64,000 bases of DNA. Origin: Micromonospora sp. FIMYZ51. Lineage in GTDB: Bacteria > Actinomycetota > Actinomycetes > Mycobacteriales > Micromonosporaceae. Under the pieces are notes generated by a model. It was not told the DNA's origin, ran no database searches, and worked only from the letters and a program-made list of their open reading frames with translations. Position numbers and translations under genes: made by a program. The stretch is from positions 4,588,001 through 4,652,000 of the forward strand of contig NZ_CP134706.1 in the NCBI RefSeq assembly GCF_038246755.1. Reading direction: 5' to 3'. Each line of letters begins with the position of its first letter. Positions within the stretch are counted from its first letter, which is position 1. Shown here piece by piece: positions 37,201 to 44,623 of this stretch.

Positions 37201-37342
37201 ACTGCGTGAGCGCTTCGGCATCCGGATCCCGGTGGGCGTGGAACTCGATGATTCGTTCGATCCGCTCGCCGAACCGGTACGGATCCGAATCGGGCGTCGG
37301 CGGCAGCACCGAACCGAGGCCCGCCAGCTCGCGGGCGGTCAT
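34208..37342 (-). CDS. Nonribosomal peptide synthetase, A-T-C
   Basis: 1044 residues. A about 30-490 (FYTSGSTGRPKG, NGYGPAEN, YRTGDL, NANGKVDP), T about 520-585 with the phosphopantetheine serine in AAGATSLDAV (Ser550; atypical because the usual GGxS is GATS), an Ala/Asn-rich linker about 595-615, and C about 615-1040 with intact HHIAFDGW. The A pocket reads D-V-F-W-V-G-G-I-F, close to valine-type D-A-F-W-I-G-G-T-F-K. ATG 37342 overlaps the stop of the HTH regulator (ATGA); codons further upstream are inside that gene. With A first and C last it could be a second initiation module, or a terminal-C protein acting in trans. A promoter lies directly downstream, so it may be expressed separately from the rest. 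Confidence 0.93.
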   Translation of the reverse strand: MTARELAGLGSVLPPTPDSDPYRFGERIERIIEFHAHRDPDAEALTQSGVTLTYGELVERAQAVARGLRDAGVRPEHCVPVIIERSPDCVVALLGVLTAGAAYAALDPGWPAARLRDVISGTRSPVVITPDTVPDLLMSQGGTDLPPLTDGTAAASVFYTSGSTGRPKGVLSPHRGTIRTTVDCPAIPLGGDTVFLQSVALPWDVHSFELWGPLLNGGRCVLLDRGRQFLDADLLRAAIDGGVNTLWLTSSLFNVFAEECPELFRRIRLLVVGGERVSPGHVRAVFTEAPGLRVVNGYGPAENTIFTTTHVIRPDEVADGVTDIPIGRPVPRTLVKILESGELAVGGDGLALGYLGDEEETARRFFEADGVRFYRTGDLVELDEHGQLRYRGRADRQFKIRGVRIEPGEVETVLEGHPGVASAFVSPLPAGDGAPPVLGCLYTTVDGGPPDEPALRDYAERMLISAMVPTRLRRIDRLPLNANGKVDPAAAVSSLVEPRAEGRDEPAAVPSATTQGGADDREDLVGVARRLLRDDRLTYTDDLLAAGATSLDAVRLAARIAAHTGARVTAADVYRRRSLERILADCAGSPGIPEIVDAAAANAAAANAATADAGPKDGPLSHAQQRFWLAETMTPGNPDNLVVLCYELVGPLDLTALAEAFVDVVRHHPVLRTTYPELDAHLPVQRVIPVEEVAPIVRVPAPPGNRGAESVAQQLTADWWLADLDLATELSVRARVCRIAEDRHLLALRVHHIAFDGWSETIFVRDLGRAYRARAVGAAAQLGVQHSYIGYANWERRQLDRWREVDLPYWQVRLGEEIAPFLPRPTGTVTAQRRELTHVVDPGTVASLLSVAGRCGVPPSTTLLSAAASALARTFDVQRLCLGTVSGGRVDPASEALVGYLVNPLAIPLRGIQRADPIERLRIAGGELVGALEHAGLPFDELVSRLGPERGRHPWFQAWVVLQAAPPAGWFGDEVRLRPIRIRPPRTSRELTIEAIPDHAGRWTVVIAWRDDGLDAETASTLREQLISELSALAAAGHAGAGRP
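35521..35550 (-). repeat. Two perfect 15-bp tandem copies encoding the T-C linker of the A-T-C protein
   Basis: CGTTCGCGGCGGCAG occurs twice in direct tandem and encodes Ala-Ala-Ala-Asn-Ala units of the flexible linker between carrier and C domains. It is in frame (15 bp), so copy-number change would alter linker length without breaking the gene. Confidence 0.85.
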
Positions 37343-38133
37343 CCTACGGACTCGACGACGTCGTGCTCGTAGTAGAACACCCGCCGGCCGCTCACCCGCC
37401 GGCGCCAGTTGTGCACCGAGGCGAGGCGGTACACATTGCTCGTGGAGAGTTTCCACAGCTGCGCGACCTCCGCGACGGTCAGCCACCGGGCCGCGCCGAT
37501 GCTGTTCACCCGACGGTCCAACTCGCGCCACTGGTGGGCGGGCCAGACGTGCTCAGGGTTGGCCTCGCAGCGGACCTCACTGGGGAGCAGCCGGTCGTTC
37601 GACCGGATCACCGCGAACAGGTGACCGCCGCACCCGGGCTCGACACACCCTCCGACGCGGAACTTCCGGCTCCAGCGCGGGTAGGCCGCGCTGCGCGCCT
37701 CCGCGGCGGTCTCCGCGATCTCGCAGACCGCGTCGGAGGCCGCACTGTGCGCGCAGAGCCACCGGGTGTGCCGCAGCAGGAACCCCGACAAAGCCGGGAT
37801 AGTACGCTCTGGCGGCGTGCACTCGCGCTCGTCGACCACCAGGTCGGCCCAGGACGACAGGCGGGCGCGAACGAGGTCACGAGCGTCGACTGCGATGAGA
37901 TTCAGCGATATCCCGTAACCCGGGGATCGGGTGACCCGTTCGCCCTTCGACACCGGCGTGGCGAGCACTTTCTCGCACAAGCCGTAAAGCTCGGGAAGCG
38001 CCGTCAGGTCCCGTTCGAAGCCACGTCGACACTCGGCGCAGACGCGCAGTCCGTCCTCCGCCATACGACCGCCGAGTGTGTCACCCCGGTCGTCGCGGGC
38101 ACAACCCTGACGTTGACAAACAAGTATTGCCAC
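37339..38133 (-). CDS. Zinc-ribbon / helix-turn-helix protein, putative cluster regulator
   Basis: 264 residues from GTG 38133, with GGAGG about 7 nt upstream. The N-terminus has a two-cysteine-pair, zinc-ribbon-like segment (CQRQGC ... CAECRRG). The middle has a further cysteine group (CVEPGC ... C). The C-terminal 50 residues look like an excisionase-type winged HTH (WLTVAEVAQLWKLSTSNVYR, then RRVSGRRVFYYEHDV). It may belong to the OvmZ-like proteins often found at the edges of actinomycete antibiotic clusters; I am only moderately sure of that. It is first in the minus-strand NRPS operon and its stop overlaps the A-T-C start by 4 bp. A DNA-binding regulatory role is inferred from the HTH and position. 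Confidence 0.75.
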   Translation of the reverse strand: MAILVCQRQGCARDDRGDTLGGRMAEDGLRVCAECRRGFERDLTALPELYGLCEKVLATPVSKGERVTRSPGYGISLNLIAVDARDLVRARLSSWADLVVDERECTPPERTIPALSGFLLRHTRWLCAHSAASDAVCEIAETAAEARSAAYPRWSRKFRVGGCVEPGCGGHLFAVIRSNDRLLPSEVRCEANPEHVWPAHQWRELDRRVNSIGAARWLTVAEVAQLWKLSTSNVYRLASVHNWRRRVSGRRVFYYEHDVVESVG

Positions 38134-38732
38134 AAGAATCCTCCGATTGCATGGGCGCGCAAAATCGCTTCACCAAGCAGGAACCGCGCCAAGGCAGGAC
38201 ACACCGCAGGCAGGCGCGCGGCAGACGACTCCCTCAGAATGTGAGGGAAGACGAAAAGATCAGCTAGCGGACAGCTGAAATGAATACAGCCTCATCGACA
38301 CAACAAAGAGTCGGATGCAGGCGAGCACAATAATCCATTAGATCCCCGTTTCATACACACCCCGTGTTGGGCATCGGGCGAAACCGGAGTCCGATTTCGT
38401 CCATTGATCCCGCCTACCAAAGTAGCAAACTTCGATGCGAGCGCAAGGGGTGGCGAAGATCGACGAACGGATCCGGGCGACGGACCAGGCCAGCGCCGAT
38501 CGACGGTCGACACGCAGCGGATCGACGCGAACACCCTACGCACATGGCCGACACCCGCAGCCACCGCCGACCATCGCGGGGGCGGGGACCACCCCGGACG
38601 GACTCCAGTCAGTCAGCTCCGCCCCGTCGGGCGGGCGACGGCTGCCATATCGGCGTCAGTCCTTCCGAGATACGGATCGACGCGGCACCGCCGGTGACGG
38701 GTATGTGCGGCGCGGGAATCGCCGGCTCGATG
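38134..38732 (-). other. 599-bp intergenic region upstream of the NRPS/PKS locus
   Basis: No convincing gene on either strand. The segment 38220-38430 is clearly more AT-rich than its surroundings and holds two inverted repeats (38231-38247 and CAGCT-N7-AGCTG at 38261-38277). It must contain the promoter for the regulator/A-T-C unit, but I could not find a confident -35/-10 pair. The GGAGGATTCTT next to GTG 38133 is best read as a ribosome site. Confidence 0.6.
38231..38247. promoter_or_regulatory. Inverted repeat, candidate operator upstream of the NRPS regulator
   Basis: CCCTCA-GAATG-TGAGGG: perfect 6-bp arms around 5 nt, about 100 bp upstream of the GTG start at 38133. It is not followed by a T run, so an operator is likelier than a terminator. 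Confidence 0.4.
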
Positions 38733-41700
38733 TCACGGGGTAGGCGGTGGACTGTCGCCGAAATCCTGGGTAATTCGCAGGACCAGGCCGGGTTCCAGTT
38801 CGGCTAGCGTCGGAAGCGGAGTCAGCCACGACCCAAGGATGAATGCCTGCGCGTAGAGGTGTCGGCCCGCCGGTAATCCCACGACATGAGCGATCTCCGC
38901 AAGCGTCTCGGCACGCCGGTCCGGTTCAGCGATCGTGGCGGCCACGGCTTCCGCTCGTTGTGGGTCGTGGGAGGCGATGGCCACGGCAATCGCCGCCAAG
39001 GCACGGTCCTGACCACCGAAATCCGGCTCAACGCGGCGCGCGAGCCGTTCTGCCCGTACGCTGTCGCCCCGGGCCGCAGCCAGTCGCGCGATTTCGGTCA
39101 GCTCTGCTGAGCCAAGGTTCAAATGGTGGGAGTTGATGACGTTCTCGGCACGGTCGCAGTAGCCGGCCGCAGCCAATTCGCGGGCTATCTCAGCCAAGAT
39201 GTCCCGCGCATTTCCCGAGTGAGTCATTGTGACCGCGATCCGAAGGGCGAAGTCGACATCATTGGCAGCGACGAGAGCACCTGCAACATCCATCAAAGCC
39301 GATGTCTTATGACGCCCGTGCGGAGAGGAAGCAATTTCCCCGGCGGCTCTTGCGGCCAACTCCCGGCCACGCGACTGATCGCCCGCCAACGCCAGCGCCT
39401 TGGCCGCCAGGGCCATGGCTCGGGTCCGTCGGTGACGGGCGATGACGGTCCGGGCTGCTTCCTCGGCCATGCGCGCCATGCTGAGGGCACGGTCCGGGCG
39501 CGCTACCGGGACGACCGCAACGAATGCGCTCACCCGATCGGCCGGATCGGGTATGCGGCCGACGATCGTCTGCGCGTACTCGCAGTCGCCGGCCAGCGCA
39601 GCCGCTCGGGCGGCAGCGGTCAACGCCTGCGCCTGCTGGGACGCCGCCGGGATGGTCAGTGCGGCCCGCTCAGCTGCCCGGGCCAACGTCGCGGCGCGCG
39701 TACGTTCACCTGTTCCCGCCACGGTCTCGGCAATCGCCGCGAGGGTCAGCGCTCGCCGGTGAACCGCGGGGATCGTCCCTGCGATGCGCGCCGCCCGGTC
39801 GGGGTCACCGGCGGCGGCTGTGGCGACCTCCGACAGTGCCTGGATCCGCCCATCCGGAGTGGCCACTGCGCTGGCGATCCGTTCCGCCCGGTCGGGGTCA
39901 CCCGCGATGGCCACTGCCCGGGCGAGGGCCGCCAGCGTCGCGGCATCCCGGGTGGAACTCGAGATGCCGCGAGCGATCCGCTCGGCCTGCATGGCCAGGT
40001 TCCGGGCGCGCTCGTGGTCCTCGGCCGCAGCGGCCAGGGCAATCGCCGCAAACGCCTGCGCTTGCTCACCTGGCTGGCTCAGGCCAAGGGCCACCTCTTC
40101 AGCTCCGCCCGGGTCGCCAGCAGTTACCGCCGCCGATTCCAGCGGCGCTACGCCCGCCCCGCCAGAGCCAACGAGGGCCGTACGGATGCGGGAAACAACC
40201 TCGATCGTCTGTGACCGGAGGCTACGGACCGTCACGGCGGCGGCGATCAATTCCGCCTGGTCGATGGCGCCCGCGATGGCGATCGTGCGCGCGATCTCCG
40301 CCAGTGTGTCGTCACGGCGGGTATATCTGGGTACCTCGATGGCCGCCCGCCGCGCGGCCTGGGCCCACCTGTCCGCCTCCGCCCGATCATCTGCGGCCAT
40401 CATCGCACCGGTGACCTCGGCGAACGCCCTCGCTTGCCCAGCGGGATCGGTGACCGTGAGCGCCACCTGGGCGGCATCGGTGGCCCATCGGGCGGCACTG
40501 TCCCGGTCGCCAGCGACCGCGCAGGCCCGGGCTGTCTCCGCCAGGGCCTGCACCTGCTTGTTCTTGTTCGGGATGCTGTGCGCGAGTGATTCGGCGCGGA
40601 CCGGTTGACCGAGCCTCGCCCACAGCGCTGGCAGGTTGGGCGGAATAGCGGCGTTACGCGCCTGGAGGGCAGCCCGGTGGCGGGAAAGTCGCGCCAGCGC
40701 TGCCAGATCCGGCTCCGGCCGGGCCATGATGAGACTCTGTGCCTCGAGAATCTCGTTCAGCACAGCGGCGTCTCCGCCACTGAGATCGAGCATCCGGTCC
40801 TGCCTGGCGGGATCGGTCGCCAGTGCGACCAGCCGATCGATCTCGCCGATCTCGGCAAGCATTCGTGGGTAGTCCCGCAGCAGGTATTCGGGGGTGTGTG
40901 GCGGCCACGGTGTGCCGCCGTCGCGACCGCGATAGGTGTCAGCCCACGCATGCAGCCGCTCGCGGTACGCGGCAAGGCGGTGCGCGCCGAGATAATCGAC
41001 GGCGGTCCGCTGGAGTTCCTCGTGACCAAGCAGGTAGACCTCGTCGGCTTCGGCCGACCACACGCCGCCTCGGCGGGTGAAGGTCCGACCGGCCACGGTA
41101 TGGAGGACGTCCTCGACGGTCAGCAGCTCCGCACCGGCGAGTTCACGCAGATCGGCCTGGGAAAGACCGCCGCGCGAGGCGGTCAGTAGACCGAGCAGAT
41201 CCCGCTCGACGTCCGACCCCTTCAAGATGCGGCGAAGTTCGGCCCGGCTGAGCCGCCCCTTGTCGTCGGCGTGCCGTGACGCGTCAAGCCGGCAGATGAT
41301 CGTCGGATCGCGCAACGGATGTGAGCCCGGCACGTCGGCGGGAAGGGGCGGATTCGGTCGGCCCGCGACGATGACCCGCATGCCGTGCGGCGGGTCAGCC
41401 GGCAGCAGCCCGGCGATGCTGTTGGCGTACGGGCTGAGGGAGGTGTCGCGCTCCTCATCCAGGCCATCGACGATAAGGACAAGCCTCCCACCGGCCGCCT
41501 GCCGCTCCGCTGCCGCCTCGCGAAGCAGCGTGAGCATCAGAATTTCCCGTGTGCCGTCGTCCGTCACCGCCGGAAGATCCTTGCCGGTCAGCGAGCACAG
41601 CTGGCCGAGTACGGCCTTGGTGAACGACTCACGGGTGTCCTGCCCGGCCTGCCAGGCGGTGATGAAGAACGACACGAGCTGCACACCAGCGGCGGTCAGC

Positions 41701-42047
41701 GCGGCCGGTGGGTGCAACACGAACGTCGACAGCAGCGCGGATTTGCCGGCCCACGCTCCAGCGCGCCACCAGGCGTACGGTCCCCGGTCGGGCTCGGTGC
41801 AGAAGGCTGTCAGCTCGGCCAGCTCAGCGTCGCGGTCAAGTAACTCCGGAGGCACGATGCGTCGCACCTGTTCCAGGTAGACCGGTTGCGCCGCCCGCCG
41901 GGCGTCCAGCCGAGTGAACTGGAAAACATTTGTCGTGATCGGCGCGGAGTTGTCCCCACCCACCGAGACGGCGCCATCGCCCACTGCTTGCGGCGCGGCC
42001 GGTCGGCGTCTGCCCAGAATCACGACTGCTGGCTCCACGAGGGTCAA
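38733..42047 (-). CDS. STAND/NACHT-like NTPase with C-terminal helical repeats and N-terminal VxVGGxN motif
   Basis: About 1104 residues. Near the N-terminus is GAVSVGGDNSAPI (about 25-37). The NTPase follows, with Walker A GAWAGKS (97-103; the first Gly of the classic GxxxxGKS is Ala) and Walker B LVLIVDGLDE (about 189-198), then an RVIVAGRP sensor-like strand and a winged-helix-like stretch. From about 490 to 1085 run at least seven helical repeats with an AGDPDRAxxIA consensus, TPR-like and presumably the sensor. TTG 42047 has no ribosome site; GTG 42023, nine nucleotides after GTGGAG, is a good alternative and keeps the motif. It faces the two-TM gene at 42169. Likely a nucleotide-dependent signalling switch in immunity or cell death (inference from fold). 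Confidence 0.85.
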   Translation of the reverse strand: MTLVEPAVVILGRRRPAAPQAVGDGAVSVGGDNSAPITTNVFQFTRLDARRAAQPVYLEQVRRIVPPELLDRDAELAELTAFCTEPDRGPYAWWRAGAWAGKSALLSTFVLHPPAALTAAGVQLVSFFITAWQAGQDTRESFTKAVLGQLCSLTGKDLPAVTDDGTREILMLTLLREAAAERQAAGGRLVLIVDGLDEERDTSLSPYANSIAGLLPADPPHGMRVIVAGRPNPPLPADVPGSHPLRDPTIICRLDASRHADDKGRLSRAELRRILKGSDVERDLLGLLTASRGGLSQADLRELAGAELLTVEDVLHTVAGRTFTRRGGVWSAEADEVYLLGHEELQRTAVDYLGAHRLAAYRERLHAWADTYRGRDGGTPWPPHTPEYLLRDYPRMLAEIGEIDRLVALATDPARQDRMLDLSGGDAAVLNEILEAQSLIMARPEPDLAALARLSRHRAALQARNAAIPPNLPALWARLGQPVRAESLAHSIPNKNKQVQALAETARACAVAGDRDSAARWATDAAQVALTVTDPAGQARAFAEVTGAMMAADDRAEADRWAQAARRAAIEVPRYTRRDDTLAEIARTIAIAGAIDQAELIAAAVTVRSLRSQTIEVVSRIRTALVGSGGAGVAPLESAAVTAGDPGGAEEVALGLSQPGEQAQAFAAIALAAAAEDHERARNLAMQAERIARGISSSTRDAATLAALARAVAIAGDPDRAERIASAVATPDGRIQALSEVATAAAGDPDRAARIAGTIPAVHRRALTLAAIAETVAGTGERTRAATLARAAERAALTIPAASQQAQALTAAARAAALAGDCEYAQTIVGRIPDPADRVSAFVAVVPVARPDRALSMARMAEEAARTVIARHRRTRAMALAAKALALAGDQSRGRELAARAAGEIASSPHGRHKTSALMDVAGALVAANDVDFALRIAVTMTHSGNARDILAEIARELAAAGYCDRAENVINSHHLNLGSAELTEIARLAAARGDSVRAERLARRVEPDFGGQDRALAAIAVAIASHDPQRAEAVAATIAEPDRRAETLAEIAHVVGLPAGRHLYAQAFILGSWLTPLPTLAELEPGLVLRITQDFGDSPPPTP
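38790..40580 (-). repeat. Degenerate tandem helical repeats in the STAND NTPase
   Basis: The C-terminal half of the protein is built from Ala-rich helix pairs of about 35-40 residues, with recurring AGD(x)(x)RAxxIA and LxxIAxAxAxAG elements. This gives a periodic high-GC sequence. It is protein-level repetition of the TPR/solenoid kind, not a DNA satellite. Confidence 0.75.
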
Positions 42048-42135
42048 GCGTGCGGCAGCGGGTCTTCGAGCCTATGTGATGCCGTCCACCAGGGACACCG
42101 CCACCGCGCCAGCTCAACCGACTGAACCGCGTTCC

Positions 42136-42141
42136 TATACT
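42136..42141 (+). promoter_or_regulatory. -10 element for the two-TM protein gene
   Basis: TATACT, a 5/6 match to consensus, ends 27 nt before ATG 42169 and sits just upstream of GGAGGAAGG. The -35 position 17 nt upstream (CTCAAC) is weak, which suggests either low basal expression or need for an activator. Confidence 0.5.
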
Positions 42142-42168
42142 GATTACAGCCGTCGGAGGAAGGTCGCC

Positions 42169-42639
42169 ATGGCGCACAGGGGTCGTCGCTGGTTGTGGGC
42201 CGGACGGCTCGTCTGCCTCCTGCTGGTGGGCGGGCTGGCCACGTATCTGATGTCGGCGGGCCTGGACAAGGCCGACAAGGTCGCGAGTGGCATTGGCGCG
42301 GTGGTGGCACTGCTGGCGCTGCTCGCGCCGTATCTCATCCCTGCCGGTCGCATTGACGATGCCCCCGATGTACGCGCCAGCGGGGCTGGCGCGGTGGCGA
42401 TCGGCGGGACGAACACCGGCCCGGTGATCGCCGAGGCCACGGGCGCCAGCCCAGCTGCGGAGCCGGCTACGGACGGTGGGGTGAGCGCGAGCGGGCCGGC
42501 CTCCGTGGCTGTCGGCGGGAAGAACACCGCGCTGATCCGTACCAGGTTCACCGGTCGGCACCAAACTGGGCGAGCACCTGGAGAAATCACGAATCCGGAC
42601 CGGTGCTCACGTACCGGCTCCGAGCTGCCGGATCCGTAG
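42169..42639 (+). CDS. Small two-TM protein with two C-terminal VxVGGxN motifs, putative membrane effector
   Basis: 156 residues. ATG 42169 is preceded by a strong GGAGGAAGG; upstream in-frame codons lack this. TM1 is about 9-29 (WAGRLVCLLLVGGLATYLMSA) and TM2 about 38-58 (VASGIGAVVALLALLAPYLI), joined by a short charged loop. After residue 68 come two copies of one unit: GAGAVAIGGTNTGPV (72-86) and GPASVAVGGKNTALI (109-123). The same V-x-[VI]-G-G-x-N-[ST] core is at the N-terminus of the divergent STAND NTPase, 120 bp away. The tail is polar. I do not recognise the TM domain as a named family. The role as a pore-forming or membrane-targeting effector triggered through the motif is inference. 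Its 3' end overlaps the kinase gene tail to tail by 33 bp. Confidence 0.8.
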   Translation: MAHRGRRWLWAGRLVCLLLVGGLATYLMSAGLDKADKVASGIGAVVALLALLAPYLIPAGRIDDAPDVRASGAGAVAIGGTNTGPVIAEATGASPAAEPATDGGVSASGPASVAVGGKNTALIRTRFTGRHQTGRAPGEITNPDRCSRTGSELPDP

Positions 42640-43887
42640 GTTCCTCAGCCGCGAGGCCCGACCCGTGGTGATCGGCGATCGCGTGGTGGGAAGGCGCACC
42701 GTGAAGCGGGCGCCCCAGGACGGATGGCCCTCGGCCTCGATCGTGCCGTGGTGGCTCGTGACGACCTCCTGGAGCAGGGCGAGGCCCAGGCCGAAGCGGC
42801 GGTCTCCGGAGCCCGCGCCGCGGTGGAACCGGTCGAAGATCCGCCGGGCGTCCGCCTGGTCGAAACCTTCCCCGGTGTCGGCGATCACGAGTTCCGCGAA
42901 CTTGTCGACGGCCCGGAGCGTCACGTTGATTCGGCCTCCTGCGGGGGTGTGCGCCAGCGCGTTCGCGAGTAGTTCGCAAACGACCCGGCGCAGGGCCGAC
43001 TCGACACCCGGCACCGGCAGTGGGTCGCCGGGGATGTCCAGGGTGAGGGTGACCTGGCGCTCGGCGGCGCGTTCGGTCTCGGCGGCGGCCGTCGTCCCGA
43101 TCAGCGAGGTGAGGTCGACAGGCGGATCTGGTGTCCGGTCGGCGGGTGCGGCGGCGAGCCGGGCCGAGAGCAGCAGGTCGTCGACGATCTCGCCGAGTCG
43201 GCGGGTGGTGGCGACCAGTCGTTCGAGGTCGTCCAGGTTCGTGGCGGTGCCGTCGTGGTGTGCCCGCCGGGCGATCAACTGGGCTCGGGTGTGCACCTGG
43301 GCGATCGGCGTGCGCAGTTCGTGGCTGGCGTCCGCGACGAAGCGGCGCTGTCGGGTCAGTGCCTCCGCGAGCGGTGCGACGGCTCGACGGCCGACGAGCA
43401 CACCGGTAAGCATGGCAGCCAGCAGCCCGACCGCCGCCGCGAGGCTGAACGCGAGCAGTAGGTGCTGGCGGTCGGACAGCTGGAAACGGGCGTCGAACAC
43501 CGCCTGGACCACACCGTCACCACGGGCCTCGGTGCGCACGTGGTAGGTCGTGCCGTTACGCGCGACCGTGGTGATCTCGGTGGTCCGGGTGGCCGCCACG
43601 GTATTCAGCGCATCCCGCAACGGGAAGCCCGGTGGCGGCGGGTTGGTGCCGGTGTGCACGGTGGTGCCGTCGTACTGGAAGATCCAGCTACAGGCGGGCG
43701 GGCCGGCGATCGTGCCGTGTTCGGTGCCCCATTTCAGCTCGCGCTGGATCTGCGCCTCCTGGCTGCGGACCAGGACCGCGTACGAGATGGCGCCGGCCAG
43801 CAGCAGCAGGGCACCGATGGTCAGGCCGACGAGCAGCCCGATCCGTAACCGGGCCCGTCGGACGATCGCCTGTTCGGCCGCCTCCAT
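42607..43887 (-). CDS. Two-component sensor histidine kinase
   Basis: 426 residues. TM1 about 16-40 and TM2 about 155-180 bracket an extracellular sensor of about 110 residues; a HAMP-like linker follows. The H-box is DASHELRTPIAQVH, the N-box LLANALAHTPAGG, and the ATP-lid boxes are IADTGEGF and FGLGLALLQEVV. ATG 43887 shares one base with the response-regulator stop (TGATG), so the kinase is translated from the same mRNA. The 3' end runs 33 bp into the convergent two-TM protein gene. Ligand unknown. Confidence 0.96.
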   Translation of the reverse strand: MEAAEQAIVRRARLRIGLLVGLTIGALLLLAGAISYAVLVRSQEAQIQRELKWGTEHGTIAGPPACSWIFQYDGTTVHTGTNPPPPGFPLRDALNTVAATRTTEITTVARNGTTYHVRTEARGDGVVQAVFDARFQLSDRQHLLLAFSLAAAVGLLAAMLTGVLVGRRAVAPLAEALTRQRRFVADASHELRTPIAQVHTRAQLIARRAHHDGTATNLDDLERLVATTRRLGEIVDDLLLSARLAAAPADRTPDPPVDLTSLIGTTAAAETERAAERQVTLTLDIPGDPLPVPGVESALRRVVCELLANALAHTPAGGRINVTLRAVDKFAELVIADTGEGFDQADARRIFDRFHRGAGSGDRRFGLGLALLQEVVTSHHGTIEAEGHPSWGARFTVRLPTTRSPITTGRASRLRNLRIRQLGAGT

Positions 43888-44558
43888 CAGAGTGTTCCGA
43901 GGCGGTAGCCGAGCCCGTGCACGGTGCGTACCACCGCCCGACCGAGTTTGCGTCGCAGGTAGTAGACGTAGGTATCCACAATCGACGCCGCGGCGGCCTC
44001 CTCGAAGACCCGGCGGCGTAGCACGGCCCGTGGATGTACGGTGTTCGGCCGGGCCGCCAGCACCCGCAGCAACTCGAACTCGCGGGCGGACAGCGCCACC
44101 CGGGTGCCGTCGGCCAGTACCGCGTCGCGGGGCGCCAGGTCGAGTAGCCCGGCGCCGATGCGTAGCACGTCTGTCGACTCGGATGTGCGTCGGCACAGCG
44201 CCCGGACCCGAGCGCTCAGTTCGTCGAGGTCGAAGGGCTTGACCAGATAGTCGTCGGCGCCCGCGTCCAGCCCGGCGATCCGGTCGTCGACAGTGCCGAG
44301 CGCGGTGAGCATCAGGGTCCGGGCCGGGATCGCCCGGGCGCGGAGCCGGGTGACCAGGTCGAGACCGTCGAGGGCCGGCAGCATCCGGTCGATGACCATC
44401 ACGTCGTAGGAACGGGTCAGCCCGAGATGCAGTCCACGCTGGCCGTCGGCGGCCCGGTCGACGAGGTAACCTTCGTGTCCCAGCGTCTCGGTGAGTAACT
44501 CCGCCAGGTCCGCGTCGTCCTCGACCAGCAGCAGCCGGTTCGATTTTCCGCCCCGCAT
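43887..44558 (-). CDS. OmpR-family response regulator
   Basis: 223 residues. The receiver domain (about 8-118) has the acidic pocket LLVEDDAD, the phospho-acceptor Asp in VMVIDRMLP, and KPFDLDEL with the conserved Lys. The C-terminal winged-helix DNA-binding domain contains LSAREFELLRVLAARPN and YVYYLRRKLG. ATG 44558 is preceded by only a weak GTGGACC, so translation may be modest. It is the first gene of its operon, with a promoter at 44587-44614. Targets are unknown; the palindrome overlapping its own -35 is a candidate autoregulatory site. Confidence 0.96.
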   Translation of the reverse strand: MRGGKSNRLLLVEDDADLAELLTETLGHEGYLVDRAADGQRGLHLGLTRSYDVMVIDRMLPALDGLDLVTRLRARAIPARTLMLTALGTVDDRIAGLDAGADDYLVKPFDLDELSARVRALCRRTSESTDVLRIGAGLLDLAPRDAVLADGTRVALSAREFELLRVLAARPNTVHPRAVLRRRVFEEAAAASIVDTYVYYLRRKLGRAVVRTVHGLGYRLGTL

Positions 44559-44586
44559 GGGTCCACAATCGCATAGATGAGTGCCG

Positions 44587-44614
44587 ATGATAGCAGCAGT
44601 AGTTGTCTCTTCAA
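44587..44614 (-). promoter_or_regulatory. Promoter of the two-component operon
   Basis: Minus-strand TTGAAG (44614-44609), 16-nt spacer, TATCAT (44592-44587, 5/6 match). The -35 overlaps the antiporter stop codon. Confidence 0.6.
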
Positions 44615-44623
44615 CTATTTGAA
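44610..44623. promoter_or_regulatory. Palindrome overlapping the two-component -35 region
   Basis: TTCAA-CTAT-TTGAA, perfect 5-bp arms, covering the -35 element and the end of the antiporter gene. It is a candidate binding site for the response regulator. Confidence 0.4.

Noticed and set aside
37342..37531. A longer start for the A-T-C protein
   Set aside because: The added 63 residues overlap the HTH regulator in another frame and are Arg-rich; the ATGA junction at 37342 fits the operon style.
38104..38145. AAGAATCCTC near 38134, shared in part with the 11-mer of the two internal promoters
   Set aside because: On the coding strand it is GGAGG placed 7 nt before GTG 38133, so a ribosome site explains it; no -35 element is present at the right distance.
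38364..38807. Overlapping plus-strand frames in the 38.1-38.7 kb intergenic region
   Set aside because: No ribosome sites and no domain features, with Arg/Ser/Pro-rich translations that run into the STAND gene.
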